A stretch of 64,000 nt of DNA from Castanea sativa. Taxonomy: Eukaryota; Streptophyta; Magnoliopsida; Fagales; Fagaceae. The notes under the pieces are model-generated. The model did not search any database and was not told the DNA's origin. It was given only the letters and a program-made list of their open reading frames with translations. The position numbers and the translations under genes were made by a program. Position 1 is the first letter of the stretch, and the number at the start of each line of letters is the position of its first letter. Below, in pieces: positions 33,207-44,430 of this stretch. The stretch covers positions 14,838,835 to 14,902,834 of the forward strand of contig NC_134018.1 of assembly GCF_040712315.1 (NCBI RefSeq). Direction: 5' to 3'.

Positions 33207-36007
33207 TTTCTAAGGCACCACATAGAATGGCACCAACAGAGTTGAAAGAACTTAAGGAGCAATTGGTAGAATTGCTGGACAAGGGATTTATTCACCCTAG
33301 TGCCTCGCCTTGGGGAGCTCCAATTTTATTTGTTAAGAAAAAGGATGGGTCTATGAGGTTATGTATTGATTACCGTGAGCTTAATAGAGTCACCATTAAG
33401 AATAAATATCCTTTGCCTCGTATTGATGACCTATTTGATCAGTTGTAAGGAGCACATGTCTTTTCTAAGATTGATCTTCGTTCTGGTTTCCACCAGTTGA
33501 AGATTAAGGGTGAGGATATGCCAAAGACAGCCTTTTGGACTAGATATGGTCATTATGAATTTTTGGTGATGCTGTTTGGATTAACTAATGCCCTTGCTGC
33601 TTCTATGGATTTCATGAATAGGGTATTTCATGAGTATTTGGATCGCTTTGTCATTGTGTTCATTAATAATATTTTGATTTATTCTAAGAGTCAAGAAGAG
33701 CATGAAGAACACTTGAGGATTGTTTTACAGATTCTAAGAGAAAGGAAGTTGTATGCTAAATTGAAAAAGTGTGAATTTTGGTTGAATCAAGTGGTGTTCT
33801 TGGGTCATGTGATATCTAAGGATGGAATTACGGTGGATCTTAATAAGATAGAAGCGGTGGTTAATTGGGATAGACCTACAAATGTGAGTGAGGTTAGAAG
33901 TTTCTTAGGCCTTGCTGGTTACTATAGAAGATTTGTAGAGGGATTTTCCCGCATTGCAGCTCCTTTGACACAATTAACTCGGAAGAATGTTAAATTTGAG
34001 TGGAAGGAAGAATGTGAGAAAAGCTTCCAAGAGCTAAAGCGAAGGTTGGTCACAGCTCCAATGTTAACTATCCCTTCAGGTACAGGGGGTTTTATCATTT
34101 ATAGTGATGTTTCTCATAAGAGACTTAGTTGTTTTTTGATGCAAAATGGGAAGGTTGTGGCTTATGCCTTTCGTCAGTTGAAAAATTATGAGAAAAATTA
34201 CCCCACTCATGACTTGGAGTTGGCTGCAGTTGTTTTTGCCTTGAAAATTTGGAGACATTATTTGTATGGGGAAAGATGCGAGATTTTCACTGATCATAAA
34301 AGTTTGAAGTATTTCTTTACCCAAAAGGAGTTAAATATGAGGCAACGAAGATGGTTGGAATTGGATAAGGATTATGATTGTTCTATTAACTATCATCCTA
34401 GTAAGGCTAATGTTGTAGCTGATGCTCTTAGTAGAAAGCCTTCAAGTTTTTTAGCTGCTTTGCTAACAACTCGAAAGGAAATTATTCAGGATCTTGAAAG
34501 GATGGAGATAGAGGTTGTTATGGGCAATTTTGAGGCCTACCTAGCTAGTTTGAGTGTTCAACTAACTTTGGTGGAAAGAATTAAATTGTCACAGGCCGAT
34601 GATCCACATTTAAAGAAAATCATGGATAAGGTGCGTAGTGGAAAGAAATCTGAATTTTCTATCTCTGAGGATGGTACTTTGAGATTTGGGAGAAGACTTT
34701 GTGTGCCAAATGATCCATTGATTAAAAAGGAGATTCTAGAGGAGGCTCACTATTCCCCATATACTATACATCCGGGTAGTACAAAGATGTATCATGATCT
34801 TCATGAAAACTTTTGGTGGAATAATATGAAAAGGCAGATTGCTCACTTTATGGAGCAATGTTTGACTTGCCAGCAGGTTAAGGTGTTGCACCAACGACCC
34901 TCGGGTTTGTTGCAACCACTTCCTATTCCCCAATGGAAGTGGGAGAAAATCACTATGGATTTTGTTTCAGGATTGCCGAGATCTCCTAAAGGTCATGATG
35001 CTATTTGGGTGATTGTTGATAGAATGACAAAATCAACTCATTTTCTCCCTATTCGGATGAACTACTCCCTTGATCAGTTAGCTCAGCTCTATGTTGATAA
35101 GATTGTGAGACTTCATGGAGTACCTACTTCTATTATTTCAGTTAAAGATCCAAGATTTACAACTCATTTTTGGGGTGGTGTGCAAAAGGCCTTGGGCACT
35201 AGATTGGATTTTAGCATGGCTTTCCACCCTCAGACAGATGGACAGTCTGAAAGGACTATTCAAACTCTAGAAGATATGTTGAGAGCATGTGTTTTGGATT
35301 TTAAGGGGAGTTGGGCTAGTCACTTACCTTTGGTGGAGTTTGCTTACAATAATAGTTACCATTCAAGTATTAAAGCAGCACCTTATGAGGTTTTGTATGG
35401 AAGAAAGTGTAGATCCCCGATTTGTTGGGATGAGGTGGGAGAATGAAAAATCTTGGGGCCATAGATTATTCAGAGGACTTATGAAAAGGTGAATATGATT
35501 CGCGATCAACTACGAGCAGCCCAAAGTAGACAAAAGAGCTATTATTACATTAAAAGGAAGGCTTTGGAACTTGAAATTGGAGATAAAGTTTTCCTACGGG
35601 TTGCACCTATGAAAGGAGTAATGAGATTTGGTAAAAAGGGTAAGTTAAGCCCTAGGTTTGTAGGGCCTTTTGAGGTCTTGGAGAGAGTGGGTGAAGTTGC
35701 TTATAGAATTACCCTACCACCGGCCTTGTCAGGAATTCATAATGTTTTTCATGAGTCTATGTTAAGGAAATACAGTCTTGACCCTTCACATGTTTTGAGC
35801 TATGAGCCTCTTCAGATTAAAGATGACTTGTCATATGAAGAAATTCCAGTAGAGATTTTGGATCGTAAGGAGCAAGTGTTACGCAATAGAACAATAGCTT
35901 GGGTAAAGGTGCTTTGGAAGAATCATTCGGTGAAAAAGGCATCTTGGGAGCGTGAAGATGATAAGTTGTCAAGATACCCAAACCTTTTTCAAGATCAAGG
36001 TACGTAA
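33207..36007 (+). pseudogene. Tekay pol: reverse transcriptase, RNase H, integrase, chromodomain (inactive)
   Basis: One frame to 36007, with stops TAA 33446, TGA 35444 and a TAG shortly after. RT motifs: [24 protein letters not shown], then FINN at 33659-33670 where active elements have F-I/V-D-D, so both catalytic Asp are Asn. RNase H: acidic residues in [23 protein letters not shown] and VVADALSRK look retained. Integrase: the zinc region ends CLTCQQVK; the first core Asp is in TMDFVSG; the SDRD-type motif reads SVKD with Val at 35141-35143; Glu remains in QSERTIQ. The C-terminus has a GKLSPRFVGPFEVLER module and a chromodomain (VEILDRKEQVLRN...VKVLWKNH...ASWE), which in chromoviruses directs integration to marked chromatin. 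No active enzyme could be made from this copy. Confidence 0.9.
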
Positions 36008-36030
36008 AATTTCGAGGATGAAATTTTCAT

Positions 36031-36043
36031 AAGAAGGGAAGAA
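36031..36043 (+). other. Polypurine tract of the Tekay element
   Basis: AAGAAGGGAAGAA lies directly before the 3' LTR start TGTCACG at 36044, the expected second-strand primer position. Confidence 0.85.
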
Positions 36044-37309
36044 TGTCACGTCCCAGTCAGACCAAAAGGGAAAAAAAAGGGGTTAAAGTCAGATATTTTT
36101 GGGTTCCCACATGCCCCACCTAACGCCACTCCCCACCATTCCTTTTTTTCTCTTATATCTTCTCTCTTTTCGCCGGCTCTCTCTTTTCTTTCTTTCATTT
36201 TTCTTTCTTTTCTCTTCACTTAAACACACTCATTTCTCAAGCTCACCTGCCAGCCTCCACTCCAAACCACGCCATCTCACCATCATTTTTCCGGCAAGAT
36301 CACCATAAAATTCTTAGGAACCCCTAAAAATCTTCATCATTTTATTTGAGGTAAAAATTTCTAATCTTTTTGGTGGGTTTTACACTTTTTCTTGAGGTTA
36401 TTTTTATCGAAGCTTTAATAATGATATCCATGTGATTTATGAGCATAGAAGTGATATTTATGTGTTTGTATGTATGGGTTTTGTATTGGTGGAATTATTT
36501 GATGAGTGGATATATAATTTGTGCTAAAAATGGCTACTTAAGGTTTATGTATGGTGGAAAAATTTAGGGGTTTTAAGTTATAATGTGTGATGGTTGATAA
36601 ATTTAATTTTTCCATTGCCATTGGGTTTATTTGGAGTTAGTTGAAGTTCTAAATTTCTTGTCTTGGAGGATAAGTTGATTTTTGCTTTCATGGGTCTCTT
36701 AATGATGTAGTATAAATTTTATGAAAGTTAGTCATCATGTTGGGTATGATATTAAATGGGTTAACTTTATAAATTGGAGTTGATGCCTTGTGAATCAATT
36801 TGTTGAGAAACTTTGGAAGTGGTATATAGTATTATTGATGAGGTTAAATACTAGGTTTACCTAATTAAGTGTTTATTTGGCAATTCCTAAATTGTGGTTA
36901 GATACAATTTCAAGCTCTATGCTTATTGTGATAGGTTTACTTGATATTGTTTAGGTTCTAGCTAATCTCCTTGGAGCTTGGAGAGTTAGGCTTTTGTGGT
37001 TGCAAGGTAAGTAGTTTTTTAATGGAATTTTTGAAAAATAACCATGTTGCATAAATGTTGTTTTTCGGTTAGACACTTTTGGAAACTACCTATGGAAATT
37101 ATATTTTCCTAAAACTATTGTGTCGTAACCTTAATATATTTATGATTATATATGAAAATGCATCATATTTGGTATTGCATTTTGGGAAATGCATGAATTG
37201 TTGATATGGAAAAATGAGCATCTTTTATTTAATCTTTGATAAGGAAATCATGGATTTTATGGTATATTAGAAAATTAACGATGCTTATCTTGTCTTGTTA
37301 TGTGAGAAA
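36044..37309 (+). mobile_element. Tekay 3' LTR, first part
   Basis: Aligns with 27079-28354 with scattered substitutions and a few small indels. It stops in 'tatgtgagaaat', the point where the displaced fragment at 4919 (minus) takes up the LTR. Confidence 0.88.
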
Positions 37310-37314
37310 TGTTA
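37304..37314. other. Right breakpoint of the proposed inversion
   Basis: Tekay LTR 'gtgagAAAT' passes into 'gttatgtctac' of block part B. In the unbroken paralogue the reverse complement reads 'tagacAAATgttatgtccac', so AAAT is shared by both ancestral sites. It matches the ATTT at 4914-4924. Confidence 0.75.
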
Positions 37315-37593
37315 TGTCTACAATATTTTCATAACACTTTTATAAAAAAATCTTAAGTAGTAAGTTGTTATTAATTCTAATTTGAATTCACAACTTAAAT
37401 TACTTTCTTTTTCACCAATAATAAACAATAATAACGAGGCTTTTGGTAAAAAAAAAAAAAAACTATGACAACTAACTTTTATTTATATACTACAAAAATA
37501 TTTAATAATAAGTGAGAATTAATTTTTAATATCAATTAATATACTATATAATTTAAATTAGGTGATATGTGGTTATGTCAAATGCACCCTCTC

Positions 37594-37749
37594 GCGGGTT
37601 CTAGTTAGCTCAACCGCTAAAATTTCTAATAGTTGAATAAGAGATTCAGGGTTCAATCCTCGCCTACACCAAAAATCGATTGGTATCTTGGTCTGTTGAT
37701 AAATAGTTATCATTACGAGTGGATATCATAAGTTGAAACTCCCTATAAA
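37594..37749 (+). mobile_element. tRNA-derived SINE with 14-bp target duplication
   Basis: Pol III A box 'tagctcaaccgctaaaa' and B box 'gggttcaatcc', followed by 'cgattggtatcttggtctgt' and a short A-rich tail. Flanks are AAATGCACCCTCTC at 37580-37593 and 37750-37763. The paralogue at about 12248-12268 has one uninterrupted 'gagtgggtgca' site, so this insertion is younger than the block duplication. Confidence 0.9.
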
Positions 37750-37830
37750 AAATGCACCCTCTCTCTTTCTACAGTTACAAATATATTAAAAATTATTAAA
37801 GTGATTTACTTTAAATAAAATTCAATTGTC

Positions 37831-37980
37831 ACGTGGGTTCTAGTTAGCTCAACTGGTAAAGTCTTTGATTGTCAAATAAGAGATCTAAGGTTCAATTCTT
37901 GCCTGGGACAAAAACCGATTGGTATCTTAGTCTGATGATAAAAAGCTATTATTAGGAACAGACGCCATAAGCTTAGCTAT
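37831..37980 (+). mobile_element. tRNA-derived SINE (older copy)
   Basis: Same family: 'tagctcaactggtaaag' A box, 'ggttcaattc' B box, 'cgattggtatcttagtctga' body. Present in both paralogues (12045-12182, minus). Flanking duplication is no longer clear. Confidence 0.8.
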
Positions 37981-39569
37981 TTATTAGTAGTTTAGTTATG
38001 TTTTTATTAGAAGAAATAGTTATTCTTTATGAATAGCTATTTTTCAAAAATGAGGAGGAATAATTATTCCTCTCTAAAAGGGTTGTAATAGCTATTCCTC
38101 AGTAGGTGTATTAATATCTAAAATTAATATATTTCTAAATAAACAAACTTTCCATATACACATAACAATTATGAAAATAAAAAGTCATATAAAATAAATG
38201 ATCTTTCTTTCAAATTTAATAAATATTATTTTTTAGAAAATATAACTATATAAGTAAGATACTTCCTAAAATATATCTTAAATTTTATTCTAATGTTACA
38301 ATTTAGATAATTTGATTTAAACATTCCATTATCTTCAGACTTCTATTCTTATGTTGTCACAAAACAAATGAATATAAAAAAGTATTACATTAATGAATTT
38401 TGTATTCCTTGTAATACATATTCTTATTCCTAGGTAAGATATTTGGTTTTCTATTTTTTTCATTTACCTTTATGTAGACACTCGATTTAATCTTGAAATA
38501 TGACTAGAGTGACCATTCATATACCCAAAATTTAGAGTTGCATTACATGCATTAATTCATTCATTGCATATCATAAAAATGATCTTGAGGTCCTAACGGT
38601 CGTGACAGTATATCCGATTTCCAAATCGGACCATTAGATTGAAAGATATTACATGATTAAGTTTGCACAGTCTGCACGCATTTTTTTTTTGGGTGGAACC
38701 AACCATGCATGATTAATTTAAATTAATTCTAATTGATTAAACAATTAAAATTAATTAAATAATTTTGTGATTGGTTGTTGGTTAGTGTTAAAAATAGACT
38801 TGCTTGCATGAGAATAAAGTGGATAATCAAATAACAAAGAAATTGTAGATAATCAAGCCTTTTTGGAATATTTATCTACAAGATAATTATCACTTTAAAG
38901 TCCTGAATATCCAGAAAAATTGATTAATTTTTAGGATACGAATTAAAAATGCGTCTAGGTACAACTCCCAACTAAAAAATTCTCGAAAAAAAGAGTCCAA
39001 ATTGGACCAAAACTCAAATGCAAGCTCAGCACCCAAGAGGGCCACACATGGCAAGGGCCGATTGGCCCAAATTTATGGCTCGGCCCGGGGCCCCATGATT
39101 GAGATACAGCTTATCTTTTTCGACTTTTTAGAGATAAGGACGCATCCCAATTCATATCTGATCTCATTGAAGCATCCCAACCTCTATAAATAGAGGAAAC
39201 AAATCAGAATTATGGGCTCTCCTCTTTTGACTTTTCAATTCCCCTTACGTTAAAAACGTTCTGGAGGCTTTTGCTTTAGAAACTTTTTTTTAAAGTGAAG
39301 TATTTTAGGCTTCAAAGAGGTGAACAAACTTCTTTGAATTCTAAAATATTCTTTCATTAGAAGAGCACACTCATGCAAGAGCTATTCTGTTTCTCTTCTT
39401 TCATTAATTTTTGTTATTGTTTGATGCATGAATAAAATTAGCATGTTTTATTATCTTTTGCCCTTGATATATAATTACCATGTTCAGCTGGAGTTTTCTT
39501 TAACATGTTCTTAGATGATTGTTTATTATAATTCTTTTTCTTAAATTTCAAAATCTGCTAATTACTATC

Positions 39570-40260
39570 TAATTTTTTTTTTAACTCAAAAAACTGATCT
39601 GTATTTTTCGGATCTGTATTTTTCATATTTGATTTTTTAAAGATTCAAAAACTTATCTGTATTTTTCAAATCTAATTTTTTAAAGATTCAAAAACTGATC
39701 TGTATTTTTTAGAACTGACTTTTTAAAGACTAAAAATGATTTGTATTTTCATTAAATACAGATTGATTTTTTTTAACTCAAAAACTGATCTGTATTTTCA
39801 TTAAATACAGGTTTGATTTTTTTTTTTTAGTAAAGTTTTCTTTGTCACAAAATTGCAGATTTTGAAATTTAAAAGAAAGAATTGAAGTTAGGTTGAATTT
39901 TGTTTTAATATGTGATGCATGCATAATAAATTCATCTCATGAATGTGGATCCTCTTTCAAAAAGTTTTTTTTTTTCTACTTTTAAAAATAGATCTGATTT
40001 TTCATTTACAAATCTAAAATTATATTTAATTACTTTTCAAAAAAGAACTGATTCTTTCTAACAAAATCTCATTCTTTTTTTTTCTTTTACAAACAACAGA
40101 TCTGATTTTTCTTGATAAAATCAGTTTTTTCTAACTTTACACAAAAACAAATCTAATTCTGTTTAACAAAGTCTCATTTTTTTTTACAAAAACAGATCTG
40201 ATTTTTTTTTTTTAACAAACCAACTCTTTTTTTTTTTCTCCTCAAAACAAATCTAAATTG
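39570..40260. repeat. Diverged short tandem array inside the Tat-like LTR
   Basis: Repeated 'ctgatctgtattttt', 'ttttttaaagattcaaaaac' and 'aacagatctgattttt' units of about 40-60 bp. It lies downstream of the TATA box, so it would be in the transcribed R/U5 part. Confidence 0.65.
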
Positions 40261-40317
40261 TCTTTAAAAAAGAAGACATATTCATAAGGCAAATTTATTT
40301 AAATTAATTTTTTTCAA

Positions 40318-40470
40318 TGCTTGGTGCGGTGGTCACTCCACAAGTATAAATGCTTGTGGGGTGTGGGGGGTAAGGGCTGGGGTTCAAGTCTCCAGGAGGG
40401 AGTTTCACACACATATACACTTAGATTAAGCTAGAGTAGAAATTCTATCTTGTATTAAAAAAAAAAAATT
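40318..40470 (+). mobile_element. tRNA-derived SINE, second family
   Basis: A-box-like 'tggtgcggtggtcactccac', B box 'ggttcaagtctcc', then 'aggagggagtttcacacaca', 'ctagagtagaaattctatct' and a terminal A12 run. It differs in body from the SINEs at 37594 and 37831. The flanking duplication is not clear because both sides are A/T runs. Confidence 0.72.
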
Positions 40471-41188
40471 GTCAAGTGTCTGTTATGTGCGTTGAACATA
40501 TCATTCAACATCATGCAAAAATGGTATATTGGTCATTAGAGTCTAGAAGACCAAACTCTATTTGGGCGGAATGGGTGCCTAACACCTTCCTATTCCGTAA
40601 CCTAGACCCCGAGCTTAGGATTTTTGGATAGGTAGATTAGTGTTTTGTCTTTTAATTTTGGTAGATTGTAACTAGGACCAAAGGTTTGTATTCTTTTGTA
40701 TAGATTATAACTCGGACCCAAAGCCTTGTAAGGTTAATTTACCAAAATTGTATTTTCTTCTTATTCAATCAATGACATTCAAAGTATTTTGAATATGTAT
40801 TTTGTATTTAGTTTTTCTTATTTTTTGTGTTAAAAAAAGAAGTGATGACTCCACACCACTACCCCAAAAGAGAGGTGTCCTTACAAGCACCCGAATCTTT
40901 TTTTTTTTTAGAAGGCCCAAATTTTGTAGCCTCTCACACTTTATATAAACAAAATGACCTTACAATTGTACACCATTATTGATTAGGTGTTTTCTATACT
41001 ATAATGAATTCTTAATAAGAATGATGAAATCATCGATTTAGTAAACATATAATTGATTTACTTATTTTTTGTTCAATGCACAAAATTCATTTAGAATTGA
41101 TGATTTTGTTTTGTTTGTAAACAAGTTTTATGCAAGAATTCACAAATCATTAAAAACATTTATTGAAATTGAAATTTTACCACTATAA

Positions 41189-41219
<31 letters not shown>

Positions 41220-42185
41220 GTCTAACATGTGGACTTTAAAAAATGTTAAATGCTTTGAATGGTTCCAATTGATAGTAAGGATTAGAAAATCAATAGCTTA
41301 CCAATTTTTTATTGAGGGGTTTTACTTGTATATAATCTTCTACTTTCTACTACAACTTTGAAATGAGTAATTTCAATACGAATATTATCAAAACTAAGTT
41401 TTGCTACAAAATGCAATATGATATTGAAAAGATTCTTTGATTTTTGTAAATTAAAAGGGAAATTGATGTAGAAGAATTAATTATTTTGTCTTCTATTTCG
41501 TTTATATTTTGTTAAAAATAAATAGATAAATAGAATCCTAGTTTTGTACCTGATTTATATATAATTCTCATTGATCCATGCATTACAAGAACATAATATT
41601 ACATTCAATTGAGAGAGAGAGAGAGAGAGAGTTCAAAAATTGAACCTTATGGTCTTGGAAATCCTCAGAGGATATGGTGTTTTTGTTTGTGTACGGAGTC
41701 ACCACTTATTTTAGGGAAAAAGAACCATTTATGAAGATATCTCTTAATTGAATAATTGAATGAAATATATGAGTGGATCAAAGGAAATTTAAAAATTACA
41801 TAGCTTTGATCCTAGATTAAATCTATGAAATGGACAATTACAAGATTTTGGACGTAGTTACAATCTATAAATTGGAAAATTACAAGACTTTGATCCTAGT
41901 TACATTCTAATGAAAGAAAGAGAGAATATGTTGCTTAGTTTCCTATTTATATTCTAAGAAAAGAAAACAATTTGATAAGAAAATAGTATGCAAACAGTTT
42001 TTTTTTTTTTTTTGAGAAATAGTATACAAACTAGAGACTTAAATTTGGAGGCTAGGTTAAGGAGATGACAAGGTATTTGGTGCCCATTCCACCCAATCCA
42101 TAGATCCGTGTTTGTGGACAATTTGTTTTTAAAATTTTTATTTGGGTACATTTTTGACATTTTTTTGAGCAGTTTTTAAGCTTAA

Positions 42186-42878
42186 AGCAGTTTTAAAGTC
42201 CTCAGCAAGCCATAAAAGAAGTAGAAGATTATTCTCCAGTGGATCATACACTACCCCTCAGCGAGTCCATTCCTACTACTCCTTCAGTGAGTTTCTCGTC
42301 CCCAAGTAAGTCACGCAAGAGGTGGAAGATTCCTCCAGATGCACACCTACTTCTCCGCAAGTTTTCACCATCCCTAGTGGATCCAACAATCAAGACTACT
42401 CGTGCACATATCCTCCAGGAATTGAACATGCAGGCACAGTAGAAAAAGGTAGAGATAGGAATAGTGAAAGAGACCAAGGTCAACCCAAGGAAAGAGCCTC
42501 ACTAGAAAAGGTAGAAAAAGAAGTGAAGAAGACAAGAGGAATAAGTCATCCGGAGAAGTTTGAGGCAAGAGCCTCGAATGGACACCACGAAGACTATATC
42601 CTTTTGTTGTTTGTTGCGTTAGCTCATAAGTGCACCCTTTGTTTGTTTTCTTTTTCTTTTTAAGTAACTCTAGGATAGTGAGTCTCTCGCCATGCAACAA
42701 AGGTGGGACTTCGGACATACGAATCCCACACAGCTCTTCGGAGTTATACACCGCCCCATGTATGTGTGATGTGTGTCGTGTGCATGGGTTGGGCCTGAGC
42801 CGTACATTAAAACAAGATGCTTTGTCTCTTGTTCTTTTGATTCCGTTAGCGAAGCTCACAAATCTAAAGAGGTGCATA
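42186..42878 (+). other. Open-frame remnant upstream of a Tat-like LTR
   Basis: A frame reading ...QAIKEVEDYSPVDHTLPLSE and ending LNMQAQ at 42438 lies about 440 bp before a TGTAGACAC LTR start. It might be the 3' tail of a Tat-type internal region. I recognise no domain. The remaining sequence to 42878 is less AT-rich than its surroundings and ends in 'aaagaggtgcata', a weak polypurine-like tract. Confidence 0.35.
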
Positions 42879-43826
42879 TGTAGACACTGCATTTTATACC
42901 CCTTACAACTTGGGCCCCCATTCCCCAATGATGCTCAAACTCTAAGGCCAAAGGCCAGTTTAAAGCCTAATCAGATATCAAATTGACTTGAGGAGTGTTA
43001 AAATAGAAAATATAACCTTTTAAATAAGTAAAAATCTATTTTTGGAAATGACCAAAGTGGTCCTCGGCCTACATACGTAGGCTGCGACTTGCGTACGTGA
43101 GCTAATGCATGCGTATGCAGAGACATTCCTGTGTAAACAGCTAGGGTTTTAGAAGTATAAGAAATGCAAGTTTTTTGCAATAATGGTTGATATTTGAAGC
43201 GAATCCAACATCGTTTAGGAGCTGCTCCAAACCCCATTTTTTCCCACTATATAAAGCCTTACATAGTACATTTTCAAAACACACAGAAATCCCACGAGAA
43301 AACCTAAGATTCACTACAAAATAGTAAATCAAAAGGGAGTTTTTCACAAAACACCCTTAAGTCATTTTTTGTTTGATTGGGGCCTATTCTGTCCTCAATC
43401 CTATTTGAATGTTGTTAATCACTATTTTATTGAATTGTGATATATTTGACTAAGGGCAATGGTCAAAATCAAGTCTAGGAGCTTTTTTCTTTAAGGTATT
43501 CTTTCTAGCTTTCTTTTTATTTTCTGCCTTTCTTTTCTTGTTTTTAATCTTTTTTTTGGTTTGGTTTGGTTTATGTTTATGCATGTTTGCCTAGATTAGT
43601 ATATAGTTCTGTTTATGTTTAGAGCATGCTAGATTGTTAGAATTAGGGTTTTCTTGCTTGTGCTCTATTTTTTGCTCCATTTTTCTAGGTTAGGGTTTTG
43701 AGTAAGTCCCACACATGCATGCCATGAGCATGCGTACACAATTGCTTGCCTAACAACCCTAATCCAAATCTCTTGTTGTTTGACTCACTTGTTTCACATG
43801 TTTTGTCTCTTTTCTTTTAAAGCCTT

Positions 43827-43863
<37 letters not shown>

Positions 43864-44430
43864 CATATTTATGTCTCTTATATGCTTAACATGCTTAGAT
43901 TAGGGTTTTGTTTCCTTGCTTTGATGCCATGCCATTCATTCACATGTCCATGCATTAGTGCCATAGGTGCTGCATTGTTGAAAGGTAAGTAAAAATAAGT
44001 CATGAATTAAAAATGTTCATGAATTTGTATTATGGTTTTATTTTAATGATATGATGGAACATGCTTAGATGAATGATAGGGTTTTCACAAGCTAGATGAA
44101 TGCTAGGGTTTCTTTTGTGTGTTTGGATCTATTTTGCCTTGTGGATAGATATGTATGGTTGTTTAGGGATAAAAATGTCACGATTGTATGTTAGATGCAT
44201 CTTAGTGTGTGTGTGAGTTTAGGATGCAAGTTTTGAGATTGTTTTTAATAAGGTTAAGGTATAAAAAACAATGATGCAAGACCAACCTTAGGGTTGGGCG
44301 ATCTTGGGTGCCTAACACCTTCCCAAGAATGTACCTAAACTCCGAACCCATACTCTGGTAGTAGGATCAGAAGGTTCATCCTCAAAGGGATGCTATATAT
44401 ATGGTTCCTAGACCATTGCAAAAACTAGGT
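42879..44430 (+). mobile_element. Tat/Ogre-like LTR (right boundary approximate)
   Basis: Begins TGTAGACACTGCATTTTATACC, like the solo LTR at 38473. It carries 'gggtgcctaacaccttccca' at about 44309 and 'aggtggcgactccc' at about 44431, close to where this class has its LTR end and primer site. A (CA)n microsatellite is at about 43828-43857. A TATA-like 'ctatataaagcc' lies near 43247. The next kilobase could be leader sequence, so this may be a 5' LTR of a lost element. Confidence 0.6.

Larger units (their letters stand above)
27079..37309 (+). mobile_element. Ty3/gypsy Tekay-type chromovirus, degenerate, with nested solo LTRs
   Basis: Order: 5' LTR (truncated at about 28831), leader, gag-protease, [nested solo LTRs 30696-33201], reverse transcriptase, RNase H, integrase with chromodomain, polypurine tract, 3' LTR (first part). 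Gag and pol share one frame once the nested insertion is removed. The motif content ([13 protein letters not shown] post-integrase linker, chromodomain) places it in the Tekay/Del lineage. The 3' LTR remainder is at 3862-4919. It was inserted into the copia LTR, with target duplication TCTTT (27074-27078) and AAAGA (3857-3861). It is inactive: at least six in-frame stops and lost catalytic residues. Confidence 0.88.
38473..40938 (+). mobile_element. Solo LTR, 2466 bp, Tat/Ogre-like
   Basis: TGTAGACACTCG...CTCTCACA with CTTTA on both sides (38468-38472 and 40939-40943); the paralogue near 11543 has a single uninterrupted site. A TATA box 'cctctataaatagagg' lies near 39180. The right part has 'gggtgcctaacaccttcct' and 'gtgatgactcc', a signature I associate with Tat/Ogre LTRs. 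About 39570-40260 is a T-rich array of diverged 'aaaaactgatctgtattttt' units. A SINE is nested at 40318-40470. Lineage is inferred; the boundaries are firm. Confidence 0.9.
37310..42185 (+). repeat. Duplicated block, part B (reverse-complement paralogue of 10205-12486)
   Basis: Begins TGTTATGTCTACAATATTTTC and ends 'gagcagtttttaagc'. Homology to part A is continuous apart from the SINE and solo LTR inserted here and the foldback inserted in A. Shared sites include (TA)n at about 41200-41219 and 'ggtgcccattccaccc' at 42080. Before the proposed inversion it would have adjoined copy 1 (4920-7735), as A adjoins copy 2. Confidence 0.83.

Noticed and set aside
4920..37309. Explaining the split LTRs as independent insertions rather than an inversion
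   Set aside because: It would need complementary LTR halves, two pairs of matching target duplications and a paralogous junction to coincide at the same two points by chance.
37598..37980. tRNA genes suggested by A-box and B-box motifs
   Set aside because: No acceptor stem or full cloverleaf; the motifs belong to SINE bodies, one with a 14-bp target duplication.
42374..42928. 184-codon minus-strand ORF
   Set aside because: Antisense to an equally open plus-strand remnant; crosses a Tat-like LTR start and has no recognisable domain.
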